Shown here: positions 42,292 to 52,518 of the stretch, piece after piece | Position numbering within the stretch: position 1 is the stretch's first letter | How the letters are laid out: each line of letters begins with the position of its first letter | NCBI RefSeq assembly: GCF_025359345.1 | Contig: NZ_JANYGQ010000032.1 | Coordinates: 248,001-312,000 of the forward strand | Direction: 5' to 3' | Origin: Mucilaginibacter sp. | GTDB lineage: Bacteria > Bacteroidota > Bacteroidia > Sphingobacteriales > Sphingobacteriaceae | DNA: 64,000 nucleotides | Made by a program: the position numbers and the translations under genes | The notes under the pieces: generated by a model | Database searches by the model: none | Told to the model about the DNA's origin: nothing | What the model saw: only the letters and a program-made list of their open reading frames with translations

Positions 42292-44622
42292 CTACCTGTC
42301 CGTTGCTTTTGGCTGCTGATTTTCAGGAGCAGCCGTTGGATCGGGTATGGCTTTTAAGCTATCCAGATGTGGCTTGTACAAGCTGTCTGTTGCTACTGAA
42401 TCTACAACCGGAACCGGCGACGGACAATCATATTTTTTAGTGATCTTGCTCCATGGTTTCGGGAATGGCCCCGGTGTATAGCCCGATTTTGGATCGGCAT
42501 AAACTTTTTCCATAAAGCGGGCAAATATCGGTAATGCTGTGTGCGAACCTTCGCCGGTTTCTGAACTGGTAAAGTGTACGGTGCGGTCATCGTCGCCAAC
42601 CCAAACGCCGGTTACCAAATCTTTGGTGATACCCATGTACCAGCCATCAACATATTTTGAAGAAGTACCGGTTTTGCCGCCGATTTGATTGCTGCTCTTT
42701 TTCCATAAGCCGGTGTATTCCCATAACGCCTGCGAGGTACCACCCGGTTCCTCCATGCCGCCACGGAACATGTATAACATCAGCCAAGCCGTTTCCTCGC
42801 TGATAACCCGCTCTTCCTTCAACTCAAATTCTTTTAAAACTGTACCATCCTGCTCGGTTATTTTGGTAACCAATATTGGATCAACCTTTTTGCCCCTGTT
42901 AAGGAAGGTGCCATAGGCTCTCACCATTTCAAACACTGAAACATCATTTGAACCTAATGATACTGAAGGTATTGCTCTTAAAGGGCTTTCTATACCGACC
43001 TTGTGCGCATAATCAACAATTTTGTTCCAGCCAACTTTCTCGGTTAACTGTGCAGTAATAGAATTAACCGACTTACCCATCGCCCAGCGCAATGACATTT
43101 CCTGGTACGAGAAATGAAAATCGGCGTTGTTGGGTTCCCAAACCTGGTCGCGGCCCTCATCGGTATATTTTATTGATACAGGTTTGTCGGTAAATTTATC
43201 GCAGGGGGTAAAACCGTTATCCAACGCGGTTAAGTAAGCGAAGGGCTTAAACGTTGAGCCTGCCTGCCTGCGTGACTGGTTTACATGGTCGTAATTAAAG
43301 TATTTGTAGTTGATACCGCCAACCCAAACTTTTATTTTGCCTGTAGTAGGCTCTAACGACATCATGCCGGTATTTAACAGCTTTGCATAGTACTTTATTG
43401 AGTCGATGGTTGAAAAGGTTGTATCACTTTCACCATGCCATGTAAACACTTTCATGTGTTTTGGGCGTTCGAAATATTGGTTGATTAGCGTGGTATTACT
43501 ACCGTATTTTTTTTGCAGCTTGGCATAGATGGGTAAACGCTGCTCGTTTTTCAATACAAAATCCTTTATCTCGTTTCCGTCCAGATCCTGCCATGGGTTT
43601 TTGTTGCCCCAAAGGGTGTAAAAACGCTTTTGCAGCATTTTCATTTTTTCGGTAACCGCTTCCTCAGCATATTGTTGCAGGCGCGGGTCAATAGTGGTGT
43701 ATATCTTTAACCCATCGTTGTAAAGGTCGTAATCGTTTTCTTTTAGCCATTTTTTTAGCCAGCGTTCAACGGCCTGGCGAAGGTACGAGTCGCCCTGGCC
43801 TTCGTTTTCTACATAGGTTAAATCAAGCTTAATGGGCTTATCTACACTTGTATCGTATTGGGCCTTTTTAATATAGTCGTATTTAAGCATCTGGCCCAAA
43901 ACAATATTCCGGCGCTCCAGCGAATGCTTTGGATTGTTTATAGGGTTATAGGTTGATGTTGCTTTTAACATTCCAACCAGGGTAGCCGCTTCGGCAGGTG
44001 TAACAGCGTCAGGTGTTTTGTTAAATAGCTTTAATGATGCCGTTTTTACACCATACGTATTGTTGCCAAACGGAACCGTATTTAAATACATTGTCAGAAT
44101 TTCCTGCTTGCTGTAAACATGCTCGATTTTAAAAGCGGTGAGCCATTCTTTGCATTTGTATACAACTGTGCGGATAACCGGTATATGCCTTATAAAACCC
44201 TGCGATTTCTTTTTACGGGTTTCGAACAGGTTTTTTGCCAGCTGCTGGGTAATGGTACTGCCGCCGCGCCGCTCGCCTTTTGCTGTTGAAAGCATGCTCG
44301 TAAAAAACGAGAAGAAATCAACACCGTTATGGTGGTAAAACCGTACGTCCTCGGTAGCAATAAGGCCGTTTATAATATTGGGAGATATTTGTTTGAAATC
44401 AACCGGCGAACGGTTTTCTTTATAATAACGACCTATCAGCGTCCCATCGGCATAATAAACCTCCGATGCCAATGACATACTTGGGTTTTTAATATCGTGC
44501 ATATCAGGCGAATAGCCAAATAACCACAGGAAGTTAAGTTCGATAGAACAGAAAAATATGATAACGAAATAGATGAATATTAGGAAATATCGCAGAAACC
44601 GGTTTTTAATTCGCCTGAACAT
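42292..44622 (-). CDS. Penicillin-binding protein 1A (bifunctional)
   Basis: A 776-residue peptidoglycan synthase anchored by one N-terminal membrane helix (about 10-30). The glycosyltransferase family 51 domain carries ATEDVRFYHHNGVD near 90 and GGSTITQQLAKN near 118. The transpeptidase has SxxK in GSTFKPF near 455, SVNS near 515, and KTGTS near 650. It builds cell-wall glycan and crosslinks in the periplasm. It is transcribed toward the gluzincin gene and separated from it by an inverted repeat. Confidence 0.94.
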   Translation of the reverse strand: MFRRIKNRFLRYFLIFIYFVIIFFCSIELNFLWLFGYSPDMHDIKNPSMSLASEVYYADGTLIGRYYKENRSPVDFKQISPNIINGLIATEDVRFYHHNGVDFFSFFTSMLSTAKGERRGGSTITQQLAKNLFETRKKKSQGFIRHIPVIRTVVYKCKEWLTAFKIEHVYSKQEILTMYLNTVPFGNNTYGVKTASLKLFNKTPDAVTPAEAATLVGMLKATSTYNPINNPKHSLERRNIVLGQMLKYDYIKKAQYDTSVDKPIKLDLTYVENEGQGDSYLRQAVERWLKKWLKENDYDLYNDGLKIYTTIDPRLQQYAEEAVTEKMKMLQKRFYTLWGNKNPWQDLDGNEIKDFVLKNEQRLPIYAKLQKKYGSNTTLINQYFERPKHMKVFTWHGESDTTFSTIDSIKYYAKLLNTGMMSLEPTTGKIKVWVGGINYKYFNYDHVNQSRRQAGSTFKPFAYLTALDNGFTPCDKFTDKPVSIKYTDEGRDQVWEPNNADFHFSYQEMSLRWAMGKSVNSITAQLTEKVGWNKIVDYAHKVGIESPLRAIPSVSLGSNDVSVFEMVRAYGTFLNRGKKVDPILVTKITEQDGTVLKEFELKEERVISEETAWLMLYMFRGGMEEPGGTSQALWEYTGLWKKSSNQIGGKTGTSSKYVDGWYMGITKDLVTGVWVGDDDRTVHFTSSETGEGSHTALPIFARFMEKVYADPKSGYTPGPFPKPWSKITKKYDCPSPVPVVDSVATDSLYKPHLDSLKAIPDPTAAPENQQPKATDR

Positions 44623-44733
44623 GTGGTAAAGATGTAAAAATATGGGCCTATATCATAGCCGTTTTAACAAATAATAACAACGTAAGTTTTAAAGGTAAAT
44701 TTTAAGCTAACTTGCATTTACCAATTTAATACT

Positions 44734-45615
44734 ATGAGTGGCATAATTAATAAATTTAAAATAACTGCGGGCAAAAAATTTTCACTTAATGATTTTGACC
44801 CCGCATATTCCGACGGTTTTAAAAAAGAAGATGCAAAAACAGCATTGGAAACGTTGGTTGAAGAGATAACGGTGCAGCAGATAAAACTTTATGCGGCCAA
44901 CCGACAATCGCTGTTGATTATTTTCCAGGCGATGGACGCGGCAGGCAAAGACAGTGCGATTGAGCATTCCATGTCGGGTTTAAACCCGCAGGGCTGCGAG
45001 GTTTATAGTTTTAAACAACCGTCGACTGAAGATTATGAGCATGACTTTTTATGGCGGCATTACAAAGCTTTGCCACAGCGCGGCAGGATTGGCATACACA
45101 ACCGCTCGCATTACGAAAACGTACTGGTTACCAAAGTGCACCCCGAGTTGCTGCTTAAGGAACAATTGCCCGGTATAACCGACGTAAAACAAATAAAAGA
45201 AGCTTTTTGGGAACACAGGTATGAGAGTATTCGCAATTTTGAGCAACATCTAACATATAACGGTACAGTGATTATCAAATTCTTTCTTAACGTGTCAAAA
45301 GATGAACAAAAGGAGCGGTTTTTAAAACGTATTGACAACCCGAAGAAAAACTGGAAATTCTCGGCGGCTGATGTTGAAGAGCGGAAGTATTGGGATGATT
45401 ATATGCAAGCCTATGAACATGCGATAAAGGAAACGGCTACAGAAAAATCGCCGTGGTACGTGGTGCCTGCTGATAAAAAATGGTTTACCAGGCTGGTGAT
45501 ATCAACAATTATTTTGGAGACATTGAAAGAGTTGGATTTGAAATTCCCGGTATTGGCGAAACAGGAGATGGACAACTTGGACACAGCGAAGGCGCAACTG
45601 CTTGCGGGAAATTAA
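44734..45615 (+). CDS. Polyphosphate kinase 2 family protein
   Basis: A 293-residue PPK2 enzyme that moves phosphate between polyphosphate and nucleotides (AMP, ADP or GDP). Walker A-like QAMDAAGKDS lies at 65-74 and the family's RSHYENVLVTKVHPE follows at about 130. Length and single-domain build fit the one-domain PPK2 group, but the nucleotide preference cannot be told. It is followed 10 bp downstream by the phosphodiester glycosidase gene, so they probably share a transcript. Confidence 0.93.
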   Translation: MSGIINKFKITAGKKFSLNDFDPAYSDGFKKEDAKTALETLVEEITVQQIKLYAANRQSLLIIFQAMDAAGKDSAIEHSMSGLNPQGCEVYSFKQPSTEDYEHDFLWRHYKALPQRGRIGIHNRSHYENVLVTKVHPELLLKEQLPGITDVKQIKEAFWEHRYESIRNFEQHLTYNGTVIIKFFLNVSKDEQKERFLKRIDNPKKNWKFSAADVEERKYWDDYMQAYEHAIKETATEKSPWYVVPADKKWFTRLVISTIILETLKELDLKFPVLAKQEMDNLDTAKAQLLAGN

Positions 45616-45625
45616 CAGCCAGCCT

Positions 45626-46399
45626 ATGAAAGCCGCGGGCTATATTTTTGTAATGTTACTTTGCCTGGCTTCAATATCTTATTACTCCCAAACTGATACG
45701 CAAGCATTGGATAAAATGGGTCTGTTTAAACAAATTACGTTTTTAGGGAAGCGTTATTTTGTTTTTGAAGCCGACCCGCATCAATACAAGGTTGAACTGT
45801 TTAATCAAGTGCAAAACAACGGACAACTTTACAGTTTTACCAGTATAGCTGCTATTAAAGGTAACAGCCTTGTGTTTGTTACCAATGGCGGTATGTACGA
45901 AAAGGATTTTAGCCCGGTTGGTTTGTATGTGTCAAACGGAAAGACTTATAACCCGGTAAATTCCAGGCAAGGCGGTACAGGGAATTTTTATCAATTAAAG
46001 CCGAACGGCGTATTTATGATAAACAGCAAAGGCGATGCCCAGGTGCTGACCACCGAAAACTATGTTAAAAACAACCCGGAGCCAAATATGGCTACACAAT
46101 CGGGCCCAATGTTGTTAATAAATGGTGTAACCAACAGTAACTTCAAAGAGCATTCTGAAAATATTAATATCAGGAACGGGGTGGGGATCAACGCAAAAAG
46201 CAATGTTGTGTTTGCGATCTCGATTGACCAGGTCAATTTTTACGAACTTGCTGAATTGTTTAAGGAAAAGCTGGGTTGTGAAAATGCATTATATCTTGAT
46301 GGATTTGTAAGTCAATATTTTGCGCCCGGAATTCAAAAGGCCCCGTTGCCAGGGGTACAACTCGGGACATTTATAAGTGTCAGTAAGAAAATGAAATAG
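45626..46399 (+). CDS. Phosphodiester glycosidase (NAGPA/DUF2233) family protein
   Basis: A 257-residue exported protein with a signal segment (about 1-22). It has the VTNGGMYEKDFSPVGLYV motif, the GPMLLINGV segment and the LYLDGFVSQYF block of the DUF2233/NAGPA fold, which hydrolyses sugar phosphodiesters. The start at ATG 45626 is preferred over the frame's TTG at 45602, which overlaps the PPK2 end. Its partnership with PPK2 is probably positional only. Confidence 0.82.
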   Translation: MKAAGYIFVMLLCLASISYYSQTDTQALDKMGLFKQITFLGKRYFVFEADPHQYKVELFNQVQNNGQLYSFTSIAAIKGNSLVFVTNGGMYEKDFSPVGLYVSNGKTYNPVNSRQGGTGNFYQLKPNGVFMINSKGDAQVLTTENYVKNNPEPNMATQSGPMLLINGVTNSNFKEHSENINIRNGVGINAKSNVVFAISIDQVNFYELAELFKEKLGCENALYLDGFVSQYFAPGIQKAPLPGVQLGTFISVSKKMK

Positions 46400-46877
46400 A
46401 CCGGTTAAAAGGTAAAGCTGAAATAAATTGTAATAATTCTATAAATTCTATGGATTTTATAGAATTTATTAAATTGCTGCATTTTCAACTTATCATGAAG
46501 GGTCGACAACATCAGTTCTGTTTAAAATTATTTCTAGAACATCAGCTTTCATGCGGGTAGGTTTTAAATTGTGATTTAATAAAAGTTGTTAGTTTTTGAA
46601 AAAAGCTACAGATTAGTAAAGTTTAATCATATTAATTGTAACGATAATAAAACAAATTCAAGATGGATTCAATGTCTAATGTATTAAAAATATTTATCAG
46701 CTAGAAATTCGGAATTTTAAGTTAAAAATAGTGGTTTTGAAATATTCCACCTTTAAACAACGGTTGTTTAATATGGTTTGAATTAATATTATATTTTTAT
46801 AACTTATTTTGTGTGGCGGCGCGCAATGTTTGCAGACGTGGGAGGAAAGGTTTAAAAAACTGCAGCACAGAAAAGGA
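46400..46877. other. AT-rich gap between convergent genes
   Basis: This 478-bp stretch has no convincing gene; a 62-codon frame at its right end runs into the regulator on the opposite strand. The only structure seen is the hairpin at 46435-46466. The rest is AT-rich and unstructured to the eye. Confidence 0.6.
46435..46466 (+). terminator. 11-bp AT-rich hairpin
   Basis: AATTCTATAAA (46435-46445) and TTTATAGAATT (46456-46466) are exact complements around a 10-base loop. It is a plausible terminator of the PPK2/glycosidase unit, although no long T run follows. Confidence 0.55.
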
Positions 46878-47846
46878 TTACTCTTTATTATACCTGCTCC
46901 TGTATTCGGTCGGGGTCATGCCGGCTATTTTTTTGAACACATCCCTGAATGTTTTTACATCTGTATAGCCAACATCATACATCACCTCGTTGATTGATTT
47001 GCGGCCAATCTCCAGTTGCTTTTTTGAAGCTTCTATTTTTACCCGTTGGATGTATTCGATAACGGTATTGCGGGTGGCTTTTTTAAACCTGCGCTCAAAT
47101 GTGCGCCGGCTTAAATTGAACGTATCTGCAACCTGGTCGATGGTTAATTTATCAGCATAGTTTTTTTCAATAAACTCCTGGGCCTTAATAATGGCTTCAT
47201 CGTCGTGATTTTTTTGCCCGGTAAAGATGATAAAAGGCGACTGGTCGCGGCGGTTAAGGTCGATAACAAAAAACTTTGCGGTGTGGATAGCGATTTCGCG
47301 GTTGGTGTATTTTTCAACCAGGTACAACAGGAGGTTCCAGTAAGCATTATTACCACCGCTGGAGTATAAACCGTTTTGATGGGTGATAACTTTTTCGTCA
47401 ACCAGGGTTACATCGGGATAATAATACCTGAACTCGTTGGCATAGGCCCAATGCGTGGTGCACAGGCGGCCTTTCAGCAAGCCGGTATAAGCCAACAAAA
47501 AAGCGCCAACACACAGGCTGGCTACTTCGGCGCCATTTTTATATTGTTTGGATATCCAGGACGCGAAATCTTTATTTAAATAAGTGGCGGCCAAAGCGTC
47601 ACCGGTCATTGGTGGGATAATAAGCAGGTCGGCTTGTCCGGCGTCGCCCATTAGTATATCCGGTGTCATCGTAAATAAGCCGTTATTTAGTTTTACCTCG
47701 TTGGAGAGGCCTACAGTAATTACATTAAACATCGGAGTTTTACCTGAGTTCTCAAGTAGCTCATTAACAACTTTAAATACGTAGGCGGTGTCAGCAACAG
47801 CGGCAGGTACCACATTTTTTAGCGTTAAAATGAAAATGTTAACCAT
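46878..47846 (-). CDS. GlxA-type AraC-family regulator (DJ-1/PfpI sensor domain)
   Basis: A 322-residue regulator whose N-terminal half (about 1-165) has the DJ-1/PfpI amidotransferase-like fold, with VASLCVGAFLLAYTGLL containing the nucleophile-elbow cysteine. The AraC helix-turn-helix is at about 225-322 (DQVADTFNLSRRTFERRFK). It diverges from a VOC protein gene with 112 bp between starts, so that gene is a natural target. The ligand is unknown. Confidence 0.9.
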   Translation of the reverse strand: MVNIFILTLKNVVPAAVADTAYVFKVVNELLENSGKTPMFNVITVGLSNEVKLNNGLFTMTPDILMGDAGQADLLIIPPMTGDALAATYLNKDFASWISKQYKNGAEVASLCVGAFLLAYTGLLKGRLCTTHWAYANEFRYYYPDVTLVDEKVITHQNGLYSSGGNNAYWNLLLYLVEKYTNREIAIHTAKFFVIDLNRRDQSPFIIFTGQKNHDDEAIIKAQEFIEKNYADKLTIDQVADTFNLSRRTFERRFKKATRNTVIEYIQRVKIEASKKQLEIGRKSINEVMYDVGYTDVKTFRDVFKKIAGMTPTEYRSRYNKE

Positions 47847-47928
47847 ATGCTAAATGTAAAACATATTTTGTCACAATCGCCCCTTAACATTGTCGTTTTA
47901 ACACACTCGGCGGCAGCGATTTTGCCCG

Positions 47929-47936
47929 TAAATTTG
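47929..47936 (+). promoter_or_regulatory. TAAATTTG, -7 box for the VOC gene
   Basis: An exact TAnnTTTG match 22 bp before the ATG, which gives a short leader of about 16 bases. No -33 element was found at the standard distance. Confidence 0.4.
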
Positions 47937-47958
47937 TTAAAAAATAACAACAAAAGAT

Positions 47959-48390
47959 ATGATAAGCATTAATCCTTACTTAAATTTCATGGGGAATACC
48001 GAAGACGCCATGAAATTTTACAAATCAGTATTCGGCGTAGAGTTCACTGCATTCAGCCGTTTTAACGAAAGCCCGGGTTATGAAAAAATGGCACTTAAAG
48101 AACAAACCATGATCATGCACGCATCCTTGCCGATGGGGCCGCACAACACAATTATGGCTACCGATGCACTTGAATCGATGGGAATGGAAATAACTATGGG
48201 TAATAATTTTTATATAAACATTGCCACCGAAAGCATTGAAGAAACCGACCGCTTTTTTAACGGCCTCGCCGAGGGCGGTAAAATAGAAATGCCGCTAAAC
48301 CAAACCTTTTGGGGCGCCTATTGCGGCATGTGCCGCGATAAGTTTGGTATACAATGGATGGTGACCTTTGACATGAATTTTAAAGGGTAA
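47959..48390 (+). CDS. VOC family protein, PhnB-like
   Basis: A 143-residue glyoxalase-fold protein of the PhnB-like group. The YLNFMGNTEDAMKFYKSVFG opening, central MIMHASLP and C-terminal FWGAYCGMCRDKFGIQWMV are typical. These proteins are widespread and mostly of unknown reaction. It is divergent from a GlxA-type regulator. The gene ends 24 bp before a strong hairpin shared with the large T9SS gene. Confidence 0.85.
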   Translation: MISINPYLNFMGNTEDAMKFYKSVFGVEFTAFSRFNESPGYEKMALKEQTMIMHASLPMGPHNTIMATDALESMGMEITMGNNFYINIATESIEETDRFFNGLAEGGKIEMPLNQTFWGAYCGMCRDKFGIQWMVTFDMNFKG

Positions 48391-48413
48391 GTTCTTCCGA
48401 TTGCAACGAAACT

Positions 48414-48445
48414 GCAAAGCCCGGCATTTTGGTGCCGGGCTTTGC
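48414..48445. terminator. 13-bp perfect hairpin, bidirectional terminator
   Basis: GCAAAGCCCGGCA (48414-48426) and TGCCGGGCTTTGC (48433-48445) pair perfectly around a 6-base loop. It lies between the convergent VOC and T9SS-protein genes and would act on both strands. Confidence 0.8.
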
Positions 48446-48450
48446 ATCCG

Positions 48451-51400
48451 TTAATATTTCATCAAAATATACCCCGTTTTGCGTTTCACCGCGCCATCCG
48501 CCTTATATTCTAAAACATATAAATACGTGCCCGGTGATTGTAACCTGCCATTTTTACCACGGCCGTCAAACCGTTTTGTATCGTTGTTGTAGCCATTTAC
48601 CTCACAAACAACCTGGCCATTGCGCGCCATTATGGTTAGCTTATTGTCTTTGTAAGCTTCCAATCCGTCAATTTGCAGGTAATCGTTAACCCCATCCCCG
48701 TTGGGCGATAAGCCGGGGTGGACTTTTATGTCTTCATTTTCCCCTTCCAGCATGTCTATACCTGCTAAATTATGCTTTGTGATGTTGCCGGCAATTATTG
48801 TGACAGGGGCTGCAACGCTAACGTTAATGGCGTAAGTTTTTTTGTTGACTCCATCCGGTGCGGTCACCGTTATGTTTATAACGGTTGGAGTTGCGGTTAA
48901 AGGTATTGGCGCCGATGCCACGCCACTTGCAACGGTGCTTGCATTTATTACAATGGTTGCCTCTGCATCCTGAACTGTTGTTATTACTTTTACGCTTGCC
49001 GTGCCTGCTGGTACCGAAGCACTGTAATTTGTATTGGCCGGGCCGGTTATAGTTGTTAAAACTGCAGCCGGACTGAGTTTTATGCTGCTTAAGGCAGCGT
49101 TGGTAGAACCGGTGCGGTTTACGGTGATGCTGTAGGTTTTCTTATTTACTCCATCCTGCGCGGTTGCAATAATATCAATAACGGTAGGGCCGGCATTAAG
49201 CGTTATCGGAGCAGATGCAACACCACTTGCTGTGGTTGCTCCACTCACCATTATGGTGGTACCTGCATCCTGTGCAGTTGGCGTTATTGTTACACTGGTT
49301 GTGCCAGGGGAAACCGAGGTGAAATAATTTGAATTTGACGGCCCCGTTGTCCTTGTCAATATTGCGGTTGGGTTAAGTTTTATGGCGCTGAGGGCCGGGT
49401 TGCTTGAGCCGGTACGGTTAACGGTAATAGTATAAGTTTTTTGGGTCACCCCATCCTGCGCAGTAACCACCAAATTAACAACTGTAGGGCCTGCATTTAG
49501 GGCTATTGGGCCTGATGCAGCGCCGCTGGCCACGGTCACACCGTTCACTTTTATTGTTGTACCTGCTACTTGAACGGTTGGTGTCACTGTCACGCTGGTG
49601 ATGCCCGGCGCTACCGATGTTACATAATTTACACTGGCAGGCCCTGATGTGCTTGTTAATGTTGAAAGCGGGCTAAGCTTTATGGAGCTTAGTGCCGCAT
49701 TATTTGATTTGGCCCTTGTTACCGTTAGCTTGTAAGTTTTGACGGTTGTGCCGTCCTGGGCTGTAACCACCGCGTTAATTACATTGACACCCACAGTCAA
49801 CGGTAAACTTGCCGTGGCCGAACCCGACGCTACCGCAGTGCCGTTTACATTTACAGATGCAGCGGCATCGCTGGTAAATGGAGTTATTTTAATAGTGGTA
49901 GTAGTGTTAGTCACTGTTACGGTATAAGTAACCGTACCCGGCGCAAACACCGGGGTTAATACGCCGCTGCTAAGGGTTAAATTTGAAAGATTGGCGTTGT
50001 TCGAAAGTACCATTCCCTGCAGCGTAAATGTTAACACGCCTGAGGGTGAAGCCTGGTGGGTTCCGGCTGCTGCCTTGGTTACTGTAACTACACCTGCGCT
50101 GTAGGCTACTATGTAGTTTTGGCCCGGGGCTAAGCCACATAAAGTATGATTGGTAGTTATAGGGCCCGTAAAAGGGTAGGAGGCAAGGGTTACCGGTGCC
50201 GGGTATTTGGCAATATTGTTATTAAATAATACCAGCTCATCATTGCCGTTTGCCTTGACAATACTGCCTTCCATGTTATTCTGCGTGGTTTTTATGGCGG
50301 TGGTAACCATCTCGACCGATGTTGTTTTTGCCCCAGGCTGTAGTACGGTAACTATGTCCTCGCGCAGCGGGTTACCAGTGGTATTAACCTCGGCACGCCA
50401 GGTGTTGGTGTTAAATGCGTAGTTGTAACCGCTGCCAAAAGTGTTATCGGGGTTGGTGTTTTCGTTTACTGTAACAACGTCGACAGTGGCGGGCAGCACG
50501 GTATGTATATAAAGTTTTGAATTGTCCTGCGTGGCTGTAATATTGCCGCCATTTAGTACAGGTGGCTGCAGAAAATGCCAGCGCAGGTGCTTTTTATATT
50601 GCCCGGCAGCATTTGTACTGTTTTTGGCCATAAATTTATCATACACCACAAAAATATCCGAATTGCGCAGGTATAAAAATGAACGGTAATAATACCTGAC
50701 TGTGCGCTTAGTAGTATCCGGGTTTGAATAACTTACAAGGTAAGCGCTGGTTAAATCTGCCCGGAAATAAGAAAAATTATCATTTTGTTCTTCATTGGTA
50801 GGAGCATCGTATCCAAACGAATTTTGATTGCCAACTGTATTGGCAAAGTTTGGATATTGGGTATCGTAGTCATTATAGTCGTTCACAAAAAGCGTGTTGC
50901 TAAAGCTGTTTGAGTAGGAATAGTTTGTGGGGCCGTCAATACCGTTTCCACCGGATTTTGACACTTCGTTTGCGCCGACTAACAGGTGGTCATCGCCGTC
51001 ATGGCTGTCGCCGCGTACTATTTTAAAATGCCCTGCATGGTTGTGGTTATGTTGGTCGTAAGTCCCGATTCCCATCATCACTGATGCCCAGGTTGAACCG
51101 GCACTCCAGTCTTTTCGCATATAAAACTTATGCATCCCGCTGTTAATTGGTACTGTATTGTAAACGTTGGTGGCAGTGGCCGGGTAATAAGGTTTGTAAT
51201 TTATAACTGTTGATACCCGTGTTTTTGAGTAATAGAATTTCTCCCAGTTTAAAGCCGGATACCCTTTATTGCCTGAAAGCAAATTGACCGGTTTTACCAG
51301 GTTTTTATAAAAATATTCAACATTTGCACCTTCCGGCGTGCCTTCCAGCAGTGCGGTAAGACGCAATGGTAGAGCATATGACATTACGCTACCCACAAAC

Positions 51401-52518
51401 GAACCGTTATCATTACTGTTGTCTAATTGAAAATGGTTTGGGAACGTTGCATGTTCCAGCGCCGTTGATGTTTTAGTGAAAAATGTTTTTAAATCGACAT
51501 CGGTTTGCAGTAGATCTTCCCCGGTTGCGGTCTTAATTGTAATTATAAAATCCGTAAGAAATTGTGTTGTTTCTCCACCATAACTCCAGCCCTGGTTTGG
51601 TATGCCGTCTTTTTGTGGGGCAGCAACATAAGTGTGCGGCCCTAAATATGATTGTGATGCACCTGACGGCAGACCACCTTTAACCGCCTGGGTAAAATAG
51701 TTATAAGCGGTTTCGCCCGAGGTTTGGGTGTTAGGGTTAAGGCTGCCAGGAGTGCCTACAATACGTTGCCGGGCAAAGTCAATCATTTTTTGCGAAAGCG
51801 GGTCGTCGCCGGCGATAGCGTAACCCATATAACCGGCGCAAATTAACTGACCCGCAAAGTAATTACCGGTAGGCCCGTCCTGTAGTTGATTTACACTAAA
51901 CGGTGTCGAACTCATATAGGTAAACCAGTTCTTCATAACATTAAGCAAGGCTGCTTTACGGCTAGCTCCAAGCTCGTCATAGCACCAGTCATAAATAACA
52001 GCAATAGTTTTGCCCACGTGGCGCGTAGCATATGAACTGTTATATTGAAAAATGTTTGGGCCCCCGCTTGCATTTGGTGGATAAGTTGCATAAGCCTGGA
52101 TAATTACGTCGGCAAGCTGCAATAATTTATTGGAATAGGCAGTGGGATTGGCTCCTGCATTATTGGTTTTAGTTAGCTGGTGGGCCAGCCCTAAAGCCAT
52201 TGTAGCATCCTGCCAGCTACTGCCGCAATACGAATAAAAAATGTTGGCGGTACCATAATATTGAGCGTCGGCTGCCGAAACGGTATTCCAGGGGATAACC
52301 TGCCCGGGCAGATATTTATTGGCATCAGCCAGGGTTGCCTGCCAGTCGGCATCATTGTTATTCTTTTTCACCAGTAATGCAGCTTTCACAGTAGCATTTA
52401 GCATTATGCGGGGATGCGAGGCTATCACTGGCTGCTGTGCCTGTAACGAAAGGCCGATAAATAGGTTAAAGCATAGCAAAACGCCAAACTTTAATTTTGT
52501 TACTATATTACTTTGCAT
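48451..52518 (-). CDS. T9SS-exported lyase-like protein with cadherin-like repeats
   Basis: A 1355-residue secreted protein with a signal peptide (about 1-28). An alpha-helical toroid-like region (about 30-400) and a beta-sheet region with the HNHNHAGHFKIVRGD motif (near 495) resemble heparinase II/III-type polysaccharide lyases. Four cadherin-like beta-sandwich repeats of about 100 residues follow (about 840-1235). The C-terminus (about 1260-1355, SPNGDGVNDYLQIDG) is the gliding-motility-associated type IX secretion sorting domain. It is likely to be exported and attached to the surface to degrade polysaccharide. The substrate is unknown. Confidence 0.82.
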   Translation of the reverse strand: MQSNIVTKLKFGVLLCFNLFIGLSLQAQQPVIASHPRIMLNATVKAALLVKKNNNDADWQATLADANKYLPGQVIPWNTVSAADAQYYGTANIFYSYCGSSWQDATMALGLAHQLTKTNNAGANPTAYSNKLLQLADVIIQAYATYPPNASGGPNIFQYNSSYATRHVGKTIAVIYDWCYDELGASRKAALLNVMKNWFTYMSSTPFSVNQLQDGPTGNYFAGQLICAGYMGYAIAGDDPLSQKMIDFARQRIVGTPGSLNPNTQTSGETAYNYFTQAVKGGLPSGASQSYLGPHTYVAAPQKDGIPNQGWSYGGETTQFLTDFIITIKTATGEDLLQTDVDLKTFFTKTSTALEHATFPNHFQLDNSNDNGSFVGSVMSYALPLRLTALLEGTPEGANVEYFYKNLVKPVNLLSGNKGYPALNWEKFYYSKTRVSTVINYKPYYPATATNVYNTVPINSGMHKFYMRKDWSAGSTWASVMMGIGTYDQHNHNHAGHFKIVRGDSHDGDDHLLVGANEVSKSGGNGIDGPTNYSYSNSFSNTLFVNDYNDYDTQYPNFANTVGNQNSFGYDAPTNEEQNDNFSYFRADLTSAYLVSYSNPDTTKRTVRYYYRSFLYLRNSDIFVVYDKFMAKNSTNAAGQYKKHLRWHFLQPPVLNGGNITATQDNSKLYIHTVLPATVDVVTVNENTNPDNTFGSGYNYAFNTNTWRAEVNTTGNPLREDIVTVLQPGAKTTSVEMVTTAIKTTQNNMEGSIVKANGNDELVLFNNNIAKYPAPVTLASYPFTGPITTNHTLCGLAPGQNYIVAYSAGVVTVTKAAAGTHQASPSGVLTFTLQGMVLSNNANLSNLTLSSGVLTPVFAPGTVTYTVTVTNTTTTIKITPFTSDAAASVNVNGTAVASGSATASLPLTVGVNVINAVVTAQDGTTVKTYKLTVTRAKSNNAALSSIKLSPLSTLTSTSGPASVNYVTSVAPGITSVTVTPTVQVAGTTIKVNGVTVASGAASGPIALNAGPTVVNLVVTAQDGVTQKTYTITVNRTGSSNPALSAIKLNPTAILTRTTGPSNSNYFTSVSPGTTSVTITPTAQDAGTTIMVSGATTASGVASAPITLNAGPTVIDIIATAQDGVNKKTYSITVNRTGSTNAALSSIKLSPAAVLTTITGPANTNYSASVPAGTASVKVITTVQDAEATIVINASTVASGVASAPIPLTATPTVINITVTAPDGVNKKTYAINVSVAAPVTIIAGNITKHNLAGIDMLEGENEDIKVHPGLSPNGDGVNDYLQIDGLEAYKDNKLTIMARNGQVVCEVNGYNNDTKRFDGRGKNGRLQSPGTYLYVLEYKADGAVKRKTGYILMKY
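48790..49990 (-). repeat. Four tandem 300-bp repeats inside the T9SS gene
   Basis: Similar blocks recur about every 300 bp. For example, stretches beginning TTTTATG occur near 49079, 49378 and 49678, each followed by related GGT-rich sequence and TAGGTTTT- or TAAGTTTT-type ends. Each encodes one beta-sandwich repeat of about 100 residues. The three downstream-coded copies are the most alike, and the first (near 49700-49990) is more diverged. Confidence 0.75.

Noticed and set aside
46809..46997. 62-codon frame before the GlxA-type regulator
   Set aside because: Its second half is the reverse strand of the regulator gene, which has clear domain matches.
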